From contig VZRS01000313.1 of NCBI GenBank assembly GCA_013398055.1, positions 1,276,865 to 1,340,864 of the forward strand: a stretch of DNA of 64,000 nucleotides, in the 5' to 3' direction. The position numbers and the translations under genes are program-made. The notes below the pieces were generated by a model. The model searched no databases. It had not been told where the DNA came from and saw only the letters and a program-made list of their open reading frames with translations. Source of the stretch: Ifrita kowaldi (lineage: Eukaryota; Chordata; Aves; Passeriformes; Cinclosomatidae). Positions 63,063-64,000 of this stretch are shown here, in pieces (within the stretch, counting starts at the first letter, position 1; every line of letters starts with the position of its first letter).

Positions 63063-64000
63063 GGAATGTGATCCTAACTAGGGCACCAACATTGTGATCA
63101 TTTGCATCAGTGCCACTAAAGCGAGGTTATGAGGCCCTGCAGACATAGCCAGGACTGCTTGGGAGCAGCCAGGGCATGAAGTGCACCTGAGACTTAGGGG
63201 AATGCCACTGAGATCAGACAGGAAACCTGTCTGCATCTGCTTCTGTTGTTGCAGTTTAAATTGGGCACATCTGTTCTCCTCAGCTGTGCTCATGTGCCTC
63301 TACTGGCGGGCAAGGAAGGATAAAACACAATTAAAATTCAGTTACTGAAATGACAAAAATCCCTTTTCTGCCCCCCTTCACTAATTCAGGTTACAAGACA
63401 GTAAAACAATTTCTCACACTGGCACAAGATGGAAAGTGGTGAACAGCCACAAGTGGATATGGATGACTTGCTGTCGGTGGCTGAACTTCTTCAAGCATCC
63501 TTGCCACTGGGAAAGATGCCAGTGACAACTGCATCTCTGCTAAACTGACTGGTGGAGAGTAAGTGTCAACAGGAAAGGATGAAAATTACACCTTCTTACA
63601 AAGCCAGCAAACTCTCCATGGTGAGACTTTGCCTGTAAACTGCAGAGAAGAGTCTCTGGAGACTCTGGGCGTTGATTGTTTGGAATCTCTGGCATGGTGG
63701 TCCAGTCCTCTCTGCACTGGGAGGTGGACCCTTGAGATTAGAAATGCCCCTGTTTTCACAGGCCAGACTGACACTGTGATAGTGCCAATACCTAGGCATT
63801 ACTCTAGTTGGAGAGCAGGAGCAGCAGCCTGCCTGGGCAATCATGTTCTACCTCCTGTCTAGGGAACAAGGAATGGGAAACTATGCATTTTGCTGATTGA
63901 ACCTAGTCTTGGAAGCACTAATCCACCTGAGTTTAGTTTGTACCTTCCCTACCTTGAACCAGGTCCATTCTCTCAAGCACCAAAGCAGGAATTATACAGT
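63063..64000. other. Window end, no recognised gene
   Basis: Unique sequence. A 99-codon plus-strand frame (63,563-63,862) overlaps minus-strand frames of similar length, which argues for chance. Nothing else recognised. Confidence 0.5.

Noticed and set aside
1..64000. CRISPR arrays, operons, prophages, tRNA or rRNA genes
   Set aside because: No regularly spaced repeats, no tightly packed coding frames, and no cloverleaf with the usual B-box-like GGTTCGA sequence were seen. The window is vertebrate-type DNA.

Overview
This window looks like nuclear DNA from a bird. The main evidence is repeated fragments of CR1 retrotransposons (chicken repeat 1, the dominant avian LINE) with the typical tail of short ATTCTATG/ATTCTGTG-type repeats. 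A decayed LTR of a family I associate with bird endogenous retroviruses supports this, especially in neoavian birds and passerines. I see no bacterial-type gene organisation. Reading frames are short, stops are dense in all six frames, and the sequence reads as intergenic or intronic. I cannot name a host gene with confidence anywhere in the 64 kb.

Layout: positions 1-19,160 are mostly unique AT-moderate sequence. They hold one very old CR1 remnant (about 5,880-6,540), a perfect 14-bp stem hairpin (1,466-1,499), and a coiled-coil-like reading frame on the minus strand (7,721-7,948) with a possible poly(A) signal behind it. A CR1 copy lies at 19,161-20,010, with a second small CR1 scrap next to it. 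From 20 to 40 kb the sequence is again mostly unique, interrupted by two CR1 tails lying head to tail (about 32.0-32.25 kb), a (CAGACC)n-like minisatellite (36.8 kb), and an 18-bp tandem triplication (30.24 kb). At 39,968-40,640 the composition changes sharply to a CpG-rich island. This is the best candidate for a promoter and first exon, and the minus strand carries an open frame ending at a good splice donor. A CR1 3' portion with a 119-codon intact piece of the ORF2 C-terminus follows at 41,030-41,802.

The last 16 kb hold more mobile DNA: an old CR1 tail (48.4 kb), a solo LTR (55,601-56,184), a CR1 3' end (56,709-57,232), an internally deleted CR1 that keeps the endonuclease region but has lost the reverse transcriptase (59,654-60,735), and a plus-strand CR1 tail (62,738-63,062). 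A second perfect 14-bp-stem hairpin lies at 61,654-61,689.

All mobile elements seen are 5'-truncated, internally deleted, reduced to an LTR or frame-broken, so nothing here looks able to move. The points most worth a second look are the CpG island with its candidate first exon, the coiled-coil reading frame at 7.7-7.9 kb, the internally deleted CR1, and the two strong hairpins. I found no convincing new biological system.
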